Notes under the pieces: model-generated
What the model saw: only the letters and a program-made list of their open reading frames with translations
Databases searched by the model: none
What the model was told of the DNA's origin: nothing
Assembly: GCA_934725735.1 (NCBI GenBank)
Contig: CAKVCP010000011.1
Coordinates: 1-33,239, forward strand
Direction of reading: 5' to 3'
DNA from: an uncultured Thermoguttaceae bacterium
GTDB lineage: Bacteria; Planctomycetota; Planctomycetia; Pirellulales; Thermoguttaceae
DNA length: 33,239 bases
Position numbers and translations under genes: made by a program
Part shown: one piece after another, positions 7,609 to 15,317 of the stretch
How the letters are laid out: the number at the start of each line of letters is the position of its first letter
How positions within the stretch are numbered: position 1 is the stretch's first letter

Positions 7609-9645
7609 TCAGAGGAGTTTCTGCGCGCGCGCCTTGAGATCGGCGTTCGTCGTCGTGTCAACGACTTTCTTCATGCCGTCGACAAGGATCTTCGCCGCGA
7701 CGTCTTTCGCCGCGTCGCCGCTCGCTTCGTTCCAGTTCCACGCGGGCTGGCTCACGCGAATCTTCTCCGCGACAAAGACCGCCGCGTCGCACGCCGCGTC
7801 TTTGAACTCGGGATATTGCGCGTATTCGAGCGCCGCCGCGACGTTCTCCGCGTTGATGTTGCGCTTGAAGACTTCGAAGATCAGCGCTTTGTCTTCCGCG
7901 CGACGCGCCGTCGCGAACGCCGTCTTGCACATCTCGATCTTCGTCGCGATCGGGAGTTCGAACTGACGCGCTACGCGAACGTAACCGCGGATTCCGCGAG
8001 AGTGATACTTGTTGTCTTTCGCCTGCTGCGCGATCGCGAGGGAGATTTCCGCAAGACGAGGACCGTCTTCGGGGGTGTTCCATTCGCCGAGGATCTGCGT
8101 CGCTTTGTCGAGCGTCTGGCCCGCGCAAGCGTCGGCGACGGCGTTAAGAGCGGTCTGACCGCCGATTTGCTTCAGGAGAGGGAGCGTCTTGAGCTTCTGC
8201 TCGAGGGATTCCTTCTTGAAGATATCGGCGACGGCGGCGGCGCATTCTTCACGAGGAAGACGCGTGCACGCGGCGCGGAGGAGCCAGTCGACCTTTGCGT
8301 CGTCCGTTTCGCCGTTGAGCGCGTCGACGAGGAGGTTCAGATCGTCGAGTTCGACGATTTCGGAGAGCGCGGAAAGAGCCGCGTCGCGCAGCGCGCCTTG
8401 GCGTTCCGTCGCGATCTTCACGAGCGCCTTGCCCGCAGACTTAACGCGCGCGTTTTCGACGATCTTAATCTCGATAACGGCGTCCGTTTCGTCGAGATCG
8501 TCAAGGAGTTCCGACGCGGAGATATTCTCGAAGAGCGCCGGTTTCGCCTTCTGGAGCGCGACGCCGAGCGCGATCTTCGCCGCGACGAGTTCGTCGTTCG
8601 ACGCTTTTCCTTCGACGCGGGTCAGCGCGACGTTTTCGAGTTCGCCCGCGTATTTCTTGAGCGCTTTGGTCGCGGCGACGCGCATGTCGACGCTTTCCGC
8701 CTTCGCGAGGTCGACGAGTTTCGGGAACGCGAGCTGACGCGCCGCGTCTTCCTTCAGATCGCCGAACGCGCGAGCGACGAGGATCTGGCGCTCCGCGCTC
8801 AGGGAATCGAACGCGCTAAGGAGCGCTTCGACGACTTTCGCGGAGACTTCGCCCTTATATTCGCGGATCGTTTTGAGCGCGATATCGGCGACCGACGCGT
8901 CGTCCCCCTTGAGGAGCTCGACGACTTGCGCCGCAGACGCGTCCCCTTGCACTAAGAGCGCGCGATAGAGGCCCGCTTCCTGTTCATATTTCGGGAAGCT
9001 CTTGCCGGAGACGAGCGCGTAGAGTTCGAGCGCTTTCGCGACGTCGCCGGACTGTTCGCGATCTTGCGCGACGTCGAGAATCGCGTCGCCGAGACCTTTG
9101 AGCGCGTAATATTCCATCGCGCCAAGATCTTTCGTATTCGCTTCGGAGACGAGGAACTCGATCGCTTCGTCGGTTCCGATCATACCGCACGCGGCGTAGA
9201 CCGCTTTCTGGACGGCGGGGTCGTCGAGGGAGATCGCTTTAAGAACGGCGACGGAGTCCGCTTTCGCGCGAACGCCGATCGTGTCGATCACGCCGACGAG
9301 GCACGCGCCTTTGAGCTCTTTCGTCGCGGCGGCGAGCGCGGCGTCGACTTCGTCAAAGGGCATTGCTTCGAGCGCAAAACGCGCGTTGAAGTTCAACTTT
9401 TCGTTGGAAAGGGACGCGACGAGCGCGGGAATCGCCTTCGGGGTTCCGTAGATCGAAAGGCGTTTGACCGCGACGTTCTTGTCGTGAATATCTTCGGGGG
9501 CGTCGCCGGGTTTTTCTACGGCGGCGATGAGCGCGACTTCGTCGGTGGACGTTTGCAATTCCTGCCACGCTTGGGCGTTCGCGACGTTCGCCGAGAACGC
9601 GAGGACCGCGCTAGTCAAAAGCGCGAGAATTAAGTTAGTGCGCAT
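7609..9645 (-). CDS. Exported HEAT-like repeat protein
   Basis: A 678-residue protein with a clear signal peptide (MRTNLILALLTSAVLAFSA, cut after ANA near residue 24). The rest is nearly all alpha-helical and Ala/Leu/Lys/Glu-rich, with repeated helix pairs of about 30-40 residues, for example AIPALVASLSNEKLNFNARFAL, SVAVLKAISLDDPAVQKAVY and GALRDAALSALSEIVELDD, as in HEAT/armadillo-like scaffolds. No catalytic motif or haem-binding CxxCH is seen. GGAGA lies about 10 bases before the ATG at 9645. The oxidoreductase gene upstream ends 141 bases away with no terminator between, so the two are probably co-transcribed. Likely a periplasmic protein-binding scaffold; partner unknown. Confidence 0.82.
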   Translation of the reverse strand: MRTNLILALLTSAVLAFSANVANAQAWQELQTSTDEVALIAAVEKPGDAPEDIHDKNVAVKRLSIYGTPKAIPALVASLSNEKLNFNARFALEAMPFDEVDAALAAATKELKGACLVGVIDTIGVRAKADSVAVLKAISLDDPAVQKAVYAACGMIGTDEAIEFLVSEANTKDLGAMEYYALKGLGDAILDVAQDREQSGDVAKALELYALVSGKSFPKYEQEAGLYRALLVQGDASAAQVVELLKGDDASVADIALKTIREYKGEVSAKVVEALLSAFDSLSAERQILVARAFGDLKEDAARQLAFPKLVDLAKAESVDMRVAATKALKKYAGELENVALTRVEGKASNDELVAAKIALGVALQKAKPALFENISASELLDDLDETDAVIEIKIVENARVKSAGKALVKIATERQGALRDAALSALSEIVELDDLNLLVDALNGETDDAKVDWLLRAACTRLPREECAAAVADIFKKESLEQKLKTLPLLKQIGGQTALNAVADACAGQTLDKATQILGEWNTPEDGPRLAEISLAIAQQAKDNKYHSRGIRGYVRVARQFELPIATKIEMCKTAFATARRAEDKALIFEVFKRNINAENVAAALEYAQYPEFKDAACDAAVFVAEKIRVSQPAWNWNEASGDAAKDVAAKILVDGMKKVVDTTTNADLKARAQKLL

Positions 9646-9786
9646 AATATCAATTTCTCCAACGCGACGACTTTTGAGTCGCGCGCGCGAGGGGTTGTAC
9701 TTTCCGAACCGCGCGACGATGGCGCCGTAAGGGCGCGGCGTCGTTCGGCGTGTGACTTTCTACGTGGAATGAACGAGCTCCGCAGT

Positions 9787-11082
9787 TCAGAGCGTATAGG
9801 GAGCGCGCATCGCGCGGGTGCGCATGCGGTTGGCGTCCGCGTCGTTGAATTCTTCCTTGACGGGGTCGAATTCGATGGCGCGTTGGAGCTGCCAAGCGAT
9901 GTAGGCGCAGTGAGAGGCGATGTGAGACTGCGCGGCGACGTTGGCGTTCGCGGCGGGAGTGCGGCGCGTCTTGACGCATTCGCAGAATTCGGCGATGTGC
10001 GTCGACGGGTCGGTGCCCGGCATACCGAAGTATTTGAGTTCGCTTCGCAGCTTGTCGTTGGAGACGGCCATACGTCCGCTGTCGCCCGTTTCGACCCAAC
10101 CTTCTTCGCCGACGTAACGCGCGGAGCAGGTGCCGAGTCCGAGCCATCCGTCGGAGCGCATGACGAGCTTGAGGCCGTCGTCATAGTACGCCCAGATGTG
10201 ACCGGCGATGGAGCCGTCGTCGTTGAACTGGGGTTCGTAGCGCACGGGGGCGGTGTGGTCTTTTTGAGCGGCCCATTGGCAGAGGTCGACGGTGTGGGAA
10301 CCCCATTCGAGGATTCCGCCGCCGTGGAAGTCGAACTTGCCGCGCCAGTCCCCTTCGACGTAGGCGTGGTTATAGGGACGCCACGGGCAGGGTCCGAGCC
10401 AACGATCCCAGTCGCATTCGTCCGGAGCGGGTTCGGTTTCGGCAGGGTACCACGCTTGATCGGTGGCGGGCCAGAGGGTATTGGCGTGAACTTCGGTGAG
10501 CTTGCCGAGTTTTCCGGAGGCGGCGATTTCGGCGGCGAGCTGGAAGTTGCCGATATTGCGGCGCTGGGTGCCCGCTTGGTAGACGATACCGTAACGATTG
10601 ACGGCGTTAGCGAGGGCGCGGCTTTCCTGGATGGTAAGAGAGAGCGGCTTTTCGCAGTAGACGTCTTTTCCGTACTTCGCGGCGGTGATCGACGCCATGG
10701 TGTGCCAACGGTCGCCGGTCGCGATGAGAACCATGTCGATATCCTCGCGCTGGAGGAGTTCGTTCATGTCGATGTACTTGTCGCACGCCGTGTCGCCGTT
10801 GACCTTATTCGCGTAATCGGCCACCCAATCGCGTCGCGAGCGGCGCACGTCGCAGATCGCCTTGAAATGGACGTCTTTGCGTTCAAGAAAATGGCGCAAG
10901 TCTTCGGAGCCGCGGGCTCCGATACCGATTGCGCCCATATTAAGTCTATTGCTTGGCGAAACTTCGCCGTCAAGTCCTAACGCTCTCGAAGAGACGAGCG
11001 TCGGCGCGCAAACCGTCGCCCCGATTACCGCCATGCCTTTAAGAAAATCTCGGCGGCGGACGCTAGATTGAGAATTCGTCAT
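9787..11082 (-). CDS. Tat-exported Gfo/Idh/MocA family oxidoreductase
   Basis: A 431-residue NAD(P)-dependent sugar or cyclitol dehydrogenase-like protein. The N-terminus carries a twin-arginine signal (SVRRRDFLKG, residues 7-16, then a hydrophobic stretch to about residue 32), implying folding with cofactor before export. The Rossmann fold follows: GAIGIGARG (50-58), acidic strand end AICDVR (75-80), then VLIATGDRWH and the family's EKP motif at 144-146. The C-terminal domain has GGGILEWGSHTVDLCQW, whose His fits the usual catalytic or substrate-binding position. GAGGG lies about 8 bases upstream of the ATG at 11082 and a promoter at 11152-11180. Many paralogues exist in planctomycetes; the exact substrate cannot be read from the sequence. 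Confidence 0.88.
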   Translation of the reverse strand: MTNSQSSVRRRDFLKGMAVIGATVCAPTLVSSRALGLDGEVSPSNRLNMGAIGIGARGSEDLRHFLERKDVHFKAICDVRRSRRDWVADYANKVNGDTACDKYIDMNELLQREDIDMVLIATGDRWHTMASITAAKYGKDVYCEKPLSLTIQESRALANAVNRYGIVYQAGTQRRNIGNFQLAAEIAASGKLGKLTEVHANTLWPATDQAWYPAETEPAPDECDWDRWLGPCPWRPYNHAYVEGDWRGKFDFHGGGILEWGSHTVDLCQWAAQKDHTAPVRYEPQFNDDGSIAGHIWAYYDDGLKLVMRSDGWLGLGTCSARYVGEEGWVETGDSGRMAVSNDKLRSELKYFGMPGTDPSTHIAEFCECVKTRRTPAANANVAAQSHIASHCAYIAWQLQRAIEFDPVKEEFNDADANRMRTRAMRAPYTL

Positions 11083-11151
11083 CTGAAAATGCCCTCATAG
11101 TGGTCTATTAGGAAAACGCGACACGCGCGCGCGTTTTTCGCGTACAAAAAC

Positions 11152-11180
11152 ATTCTAAAGATTTAAGCGCCCGAAATCAA
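11152..11180 (-). promoter_or_regulatory. Promoter for the oxidoreductase/HEAT unit
   Basis: On the minus strand TTGATT (11180-11175) and TAGAAT (11157-11152) are 17 bases apart. Transcription would start near 11145, about 63 bases before the ATG at 11082. Confidence 0.5.
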
Positions 11181-11197
11181 GCATTTTGGAGAAAATA

Positions 11198-11239
11198 TGC
11201 ACAAATTCTTCATTTTTTTGTTGTTGTGTTATTTGTGCA
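11198..11239. repeat. Perfect 9-bp inverted repeat, possible operator
   Basis: TGCACAAAT (11198-11206) and ATTTGTGCA (11231-11239) are exact inverted copies 24 bases apart in AT-rich DNA, just upstream of the -35 box of the oxidoreductase promoter. The spacing is too long for a typical single operator and no T-run follows, so a regulator binding two half-sites or a looped structure is possible. Confidence 0.45.
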
Positions 11240-11285
11240 GAAATTCATCCGCTCGACGCGCATTCTTCATATTTTCAGGCGTCGA

Positions 11286-11317
11286 TAAAAAAACCGCGCT
11301 CGAAAATCGAACGCGGT
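11286..11317 (-). terminator. Intrinsic terminator after isomerase copy A
   Basis: ACCGCG (11293-11298) pairs with CGCGGT (11312-11317), then after one mismatch TCGA pairs with TCGA, loop AAA. On the minus strand seven T follow. It ends the three-isomerase block. Confidence 0.8.
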
Positions 11318-11358
11318 CTCGCTAAAAGGACGCTTGATGAAAAACTTTTTCGCAAGGA

Positions 11359-12402
11359 TTAGTTATTCGCGCCAATATTTTCGTCGAAGACGACGTCGCT
11401 AGGCGGGAAGAACGTCTTTTTGACGAATTCGCACGCTTCCTTCGCGCCGTACCAACGATCCATTCCTTGGTCTTCCCATTCGACGGAAAGCGGCCCGTCG
11501 TAGCCAATGTCGTTTAACGCGCGGACGATCTCTTCGAAATTGACGTCCCCGTGCCCTAAAGAGCGGAACATCCACCCGAAACGAGAATTGCCAAGGTTGA
11601 GGTGCGAGCCGAGAATACCGTTTTCGCCGTTGAGCTGAAGCGCCGCGTCCTTCATGTGGACGTGGAAGATGCGATCAGGGAACTTACGGATGAACTTCAC
11701 CGGGTCGACCCTTTGCCAGAGCAAGTGCGACGGGTCGAAGTTGAAGCCGAACGCGGAGTGATTGTCGAGCGCTTCGAGGGCGCGTTCCGCAGAGATGAGG
11801 TCGAACGCGATTTCCGTCGGGTGAACTTCCAGTGCGAATTTCACGCCGAGTCTTTCGTATTCGTCGAGAATCGGCGTCCAGCGCTCTTTGAGGAGCTTGT
11901 AACCGTCTTCAATCATTTCAGGTTTGACGGGGGGCCAGCAATAGAAGAGGTTCCAGATAGAGGATCCTGTGAAACCGGTGACGATATCGGCGCCGAGTTC
12001 TTTTGCGGCCTTCGCCGTGTCGATCATCTCTTGAGCGCAGTTCTTCCAGAACTTCTCGGGATCCTGGTCGTGCAAATAACTCGGGGTGATCGTATAGTGG
12101 CGCGCGTCGATATTGTCGAGAACGCACTGGCCGACGCAGTGATTGGAGAGCGCCCAGACGCCGAGACCGTATTTCTTGAGTTGCGCGGTCTTGAAGTCGC
12201 GATAAGGAATCTTTGTTCCATTGACGTCGACTTCGACATTGTCGCGCCACATGCGGACGTTGAAGTGATCCGTGCCGCACGCGAGTTCGAGCCCCTCGTA
12301 ACCGAAATCGTGCATTTTAGAGAAAAGTTCTTCGGCGAGGACGTCCCCGAATTGACCGGTGATTATCGTGATGTGACGATTTTCGAACATTTCAGTATGC
12401 AT
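11359..12402 (-). CDS. Sugar phosphate isomerase/epimerase, TIM barrel (copy A)
   Basis: A 347-residue cytoplasmic protein of the xylose-isomerase-like TIM-barrel (AP endonuclease 2) superfamily, which isomerises or epimerises sugars and inositol derivatives with a divalent metal. Likely metal or substrate residues lie at the expected strand ends: Glu192 in ALEVHPTEIAFD, Asp223 and His226 in FNFDPSHLLWQ, His247/His249 in IFHVHMKD, and Glu308/Glu310 in LSVEWEDQ. No signal peptide. The ATG at 12402 has AAGGAGG about 10 bases upstream. It is the last of three tandem paralogues and is very similar to copy B, from which it differs mainly by a shorter loop near residue 60 (VNGTK). Substrate unknown; possible link to keto-sugars from the neighbouring oxidoreductase. 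Confidence 0.87.
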   Translation of the reverse strand: MHTEMFENRHITIITGQFGDVLAEELFSKMHDFGYEGLELACGTDHFNVRMWRDNVEVDVNGTKIPYRDFKTAQLKKYGLGVWALSNHCVGQCVLDNIDARHYTITPSYLHDQDPEKFWKNCAQEMIDTAKAAKELGADIVTGFTGSSIWNLFYCWPPVKPEMIEDGYKLLKERWTPILDEYERLGVKFALEVHPTEIAFDLISAERALEALDNHSAFGFNFDPSHLLWQRVDPVKFIRKFPDRIFHVHMKDAALQLNGENGILGSHLNLGNSRFGWMFRSLGHGDVNFEEIVRALNDIGYDGPLSVEWEDQGMDRWYGAKEACEFVKKTFFPPSDVVFDENIGANN

Positions 12403-12470
12403 GATGTTTTAGCCTCCTTGCTCCTTTATGTTCCGTCGCGCCGTCCATGCGCCAAATTCCATTAGCAAAA

Positions 12471-12503
12471 AAACGCGTCCGAGAATGAACACGGTCTGAT
12501 TAA
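12471..12503 (-). terminator. Degenerate terminator after isomerase copy B
   Basis: The stretch aligns with the copy A terminator (shared A-run of seven, CGCG, CACGGTCT against CGCGGTCT, then TTAAAAGG), but the stem bases have drifted and only a weak hairpin remains. It is probably a decayed duplicate, letting transcription continue from B into A. Confidence 0.3.
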
Positions 12504-12538
12504 AAGGGACCCTTTCTGAGAACGTTCCTTGTCAAAGG

Positions 12539-13618
12539 TTAGTCTTTGTCGCCAAAGGCGTCGTCGAAGACGACGTCGCTAGGCGGGAAGAACGTTTTCT
12601 TGACGAATTCGCACGCTTCCTTAGCGCCGTACCAACGATCCATACCTTGATCTTCCCATTCGACGGAGAGAGGGCCGTCGTAGCAAATGTCGTTCAACGC
12701 GCGAACGATCGCTTCGAAGTTGACGTCCCCGTGCCCTAAGGAGCGGAACATCCATCCGAAACGCGAGTTGCCAAGAGGAAGGTGCGAGCCAAGAATACCG
12801 TTCTCGCCGTCGAGTTGCAGCGCCGCGTCCTTCATGTGCGCGTGGAAGATGCGATCCGGGAACTTGCGGATGAACTTCACCGGGTCGACAAATTGCCAGA
12901 GGAGGTGCGACGGGTCAAAGTTGAAGCCGAACGCGGGGTGATGATCGAGCGCTTCGAGGGCGCGTTCTGCAGAGATGAGGTCGAACGCGATTTCCGTCGG
13001 ATGAACTTCGAGCGCGAATTTGACTCCGAGCTCTTGGTACGCGTCGAGAATCGGCGTCCAGCGTTCTTTGAGGAGCTTGTAACCGTCTTCGATCATCTCG
13101 CCGGGAACGGGAGGCCAGCAGTAGACGAGATTCCAGATGGAAGAGCCGGTGAAACCGGTGACGATATTGGCGCCGAGATCCTTCGCGGCCTGCGCCGTGT
13201 CGATCATTTCTTGAACGCAGTTTTGCCAGAACTTTTCGGGATCGTCGTCGTGCAGATAACTAGGCGTGACCGTATAGTGACGCGCGTCGATTTTGTCGAG
13301 AACGCACTGTCCGACGCAGTGATTGGAGAGCGCCCAGACGCCGAGGCCGTATTTCTTGAGTTGCGCGGTCTTGAAGTCGCGATAAGGAATAGTATTTTTC
13401 TTTTCGTCTTTGTTGACTTGTCCATCGGCGTCGACGTTGACGTTGTCGCGCCACATGCGGACATTGAAGTGATCCGTGCCGCAGGCGAGTTCGAGTCCGT
13501 CGTAACCGAAAGAACTCATGCGGTTGAAGAGTTCTTCCGCAGGGACGTCGCCGAATTGACCGGTGATAATCGTGACGGGGCGTTTTTTAGGACAAAATGA
13601 ACAACAATCTTTGAGCAT
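12539..13618 (-). CDS. Sugar phosphate isomerase/epimerase, TIM barrel (copy B)
   Basis: A 359-residue paralogue of copy A with the same barrel motifs: LEVHPTEIAFD, FNFDPSHLLWQ, FHAHMKD and SVEWEDQGMDRW. Differences from A include HAHMKD in place of HVHMKD, a charged insertion near residue 70 (ADGQVNKDEKKN) and an N-terminal Cys-containing leader MLKDCCSFCPKKRP instead of MHTEMFENRH. I choose the ATG at 13618 because AAGGAGG lies 7 bases upstream; the open frame runs to 13693, but that part covers the leader. The leader holds a small GGGGC/GCCCC hairpin (13666-13681). The Cys cluster (two adjacent plus one more within four residues) is not seen in the other copies. Function as for copy A; substrate unknown. 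Confidence 0.86.
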   Translation of the reverse strand: MLKDCCSFCPKKRPVTIITGQFGDVPAEELFNRMSSFGYDGLELACGTDHFNVRMWRDNVNVDADGQVNKDEKKNTIPYRDFKTAQLKKYGLGVWALSNHCVGQCVLDKIDARHYTVTPSYLHDDDPEKFWQNCVQEMIDTAQAAKDLGANIVTGFTGSSIWNLVYCWPPVPGEMIEDGYKLLKERWTPILDAYQELGVKFALEVHPTEIAFDLISAERALEALDHHPAFGFNFDPSHLLWQFVDPVKFIRKFPDRIFHAHMKDAALQLDGENGILGSHLPLGNSRFGWMFRSLGHGDVNFEAIVRALNDICYDGPLSVEWEDQGMDRWYGAKEACEFVKKTFFPPSDVVFDDAFGDKD

Positions 13619-13751
13619 ATCGCCTCCTTGCGTTGCGTGTGTTGAGAGATAGAGCCAATCATAATGGGGCTTCCGTGCCCCAACCTTCTTCACTATAGAT
13701 TATCGGACGAATAGCTGTGTAAACTTTAGCGGTTGCATGAGAAAGAGCGTA

Positions 13752-13790
13752 CAAAAAGAAAAAGTCGCGCTCGTTGTGCGAACGCGACTT
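13752..13790 (-). terminator. Intrinsic terminator after isomerase copy C
   Basis: AAGTCGCG (13762-13769) pairs with CGCGACTT (13783-13790), and inside one mismatch TCG pairs with CGA. On the minus strand the stem is followed by TTTCTTTTTGT. The core CGCGCTCG...CGAACGCG is the same as in the copy A terminator. Confidence 0.75.
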
Positions 13791-13823
13791 CGTCGTCAAG
13801 GAGAAAGGTTATTTTGGCGCGAA

Positions 13824-14816
13824 TTATTTCGCGAACTGAGCGTCGAAGACGACGTCGCTCGGTTCGAAATCGACGTCGCGGACGTACTGGCACGATTCGC
13901 GAGCGCCCGCCCAGCGATCCATGCGCTGATCTTCCCATTCGACGGAGAGAGGTCCGTTGTACTTAATGTCGTTGAGCGCGCGGATGATCTCTTCGAAGTT
14001 GACGTCGCCGCGTCCGACGGAGCGGAATTCCCAACCGCGACGATAATCGCCGAAGGGAAGGTGCGAGCCGAGAATGCCGTTTTCGCCGTCAAGCTGGAGC
14101 GCCGCGTCCTTCATGTGGACGTGGAAGATGCGATCAGGGAACTTGCGGATGAACTTCACTGGGTCGACCATCTGCCAAATGAAGTGGGACGGGTCGAAGT
14201 TGAAGCCGAACGCCGGATGATAATCGAGCGCTTCGAGAGCGAGCTGCGCGGAATGAAGGTCGAACGCGATTTCCGTCGGGTGGACTTCGAGCGCGAATTT
14301 AACCCCGACTTCCTGGAAGACGTCGAGAATCGGCGTCCAGCGTTCCTTCAAGAGTTTGTAGCCGTTGTCGATCCATTCTTGCGGAACCGGCGGCCAGCTG
14401 TAGAAATACTTCCAAATCGAGGAGCCCGTGAAGCCGTTGACGACTTTGACGCCGAATTTCGCCGCCGCGCGAGCCGTGAGCTTCATCTCTTCCGCGCAGT
14501 TTTCCCAAACCTTCGAAAGGTCGGCGCTGCGAAGATATTCCGGAATGACAGCCAACGTGCGTTCGTCCGTTTCGTCCAAAACACCCTGACCGACGCAGTG
14601 GTTCGAGATCGCCCAGCAACCGAGCCCGTACTTTTCAAGCTGCGCTTTCTTCGCTTCGCAGTAACCTTCTTCATTCAGACATTTGCGAACGTCGAAGTGA
14701 TCCGTTCCGCACGCGAGTTCGAGACCGTCGAAACCGCATTCGCTCATCTTCTGGAAGAGTTCGTCGGACTTGAGATCGCCAAACTGACCGGTGAAAATCG
14801 TGACTTTTCGTGCCAT
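13824..14816 (-). CDS. Sugar phosphate isomerase/epimerase, TIM barrel (copy C)
   Basis: A 330-residue member of the same tandem family, clearly more diverged than A and B are from each other. It starts MARKVTIFTGQFGDLKSDEL and keeps the barrel motifs ALEVHPTEIAFDL, FNFDPSHFIWQ, FHVHMKDAALQLDGENG and SVEWEDQRMDRW. It lacks the 20-30 residue loop after CGTDHFDVR found in A and B, having a short KCLNEEGYCEAKK segment. AGGAG lies about 9 bases before the ATG at 14816. It is first in transcription order and followed by a strong terminator, so it is probably expressed on its own. The missing loop near the barrel mouth suggests a different substrate; the loop position is seen, the consequence is inferred. 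Confidence 0.86.
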   Translation of the reverse strand: MARKVTIFTGQFGDLKSDELFQKMSECGFDGLELACGTDHFDVRKCLNEEGYCEAKKAQLEKYGLGCWAISNHCVGQGVLDETDERTLAVIPEYLRSADLSKVWENCAEEMKLTARAAAKFGVKVVNGFTGSSIWKYFYSWPPVPQEWIDNGYKLLKERWTPILDVFQEVGVKFALEVHPTEIAFDLHSAQLALEALDYHPAFGFNFDPSHFIWQMVDPVKFIRKFPDRIFHVHMKDAALQLDGENGILGSHLPFGDYRRGWEFRSVGRGDVNFEEIIRALNDIKYNGPLSVEWEDQRMDRWAGARESCQYVRDVDFEPSDVVFDAQFAK

Positions 14817-15317
14817 TTCCTGCTCCTAATCGTTTTATTTATAAGAGGCGCGCCGCGCCAAAATTCATCCCAAGGGAATCCTCGCAAAACGACAATTTCG
14901 TTTCCGTTTCACGATTGTTTAACGTTGTATCAGAACCGAGCCCCTTTTGCAAACGTTTTTTCTTAAAATTTGGCGATTTTTTTAAAAAATCCTATGGCAA
15001 GACCCTTTTTATTTTTTCTCAAAAATTTTTTCTGCTTTTCATAAAATTCACGTTGTTTGCCGACTCTTTTTTAAATAGAATTGATACAAATGCGCGTTTG
15101 GGATCAAATGTCGAAATTTTTTCATCTTTTTGGAAACTATTTCGGAACTTTGAGAATCTTCGCGCGTTAATGAGGGCGCGAGGCGCGTTCACTCTCCTCG
15201 AAGGAGGAAAGAGCTATTATACATCTATTCATTCATTATCCCCTTTGATTTAATACGTTCCATTCCGTTGGAGAGAGAGCCTGACCTAATCCCCAGGCCA
15301 GTTAGATAGGATTTAAC
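14817..15317. other. AT-rich divergent intergenic region and FHA leader
   Basis: No convincing gene. The stretch 14930-15160 is much more AT-rich than the surroundings and contains a 17-base palindrome (14975-14991, a T-run meeting an A-run flanked by GA and TC). It separates the minus-strand isomerase block from the plus-strand FHA gene and should carry promoters for both; only the plus-strand one (15053-15081) is clear. A GCCTG/CAGGC hairpin (15279-15298) lies about 20 bases before the FHA start. Confidence 0.5.
15053..15081 (+). promoter_or_regulatory. Promoter for the FHA gene
   Basis: TTGTTT (15053-15058) and TAGAAT (15076-15081) are 17 bases apart. The leader would be about 230 bases, long enough to be regulatory. 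Confidence 0.45.

Noticed and set aside
7816..8955. 379-codon plus-strand frame opposite the HEAT-like gene
   Set aside because: Arg/Asp/Phe-rich shadow of a gene with a signal peptide and ribosome site on the other strand.
13666..13681. GGGGC/GCCCC hairpin in the leader of isomerase copy B as a riboswitch
   Set aside because: Only five pairs and no known aptamer elements; noted in the gene entry only.
14846..14860. GGCGCGCC palindrome
   Set aside because: Short GC palindromes are expected at this base composition.
14810..15253. 147-codon frame ending RGAFTLLEGGKSYYTS, resembling a pilin start
   Set aside because: The match is only about eight residues, the frame lies in AT-rich spacer with no ribosome site and stops soon after without a hydrophobic helix.
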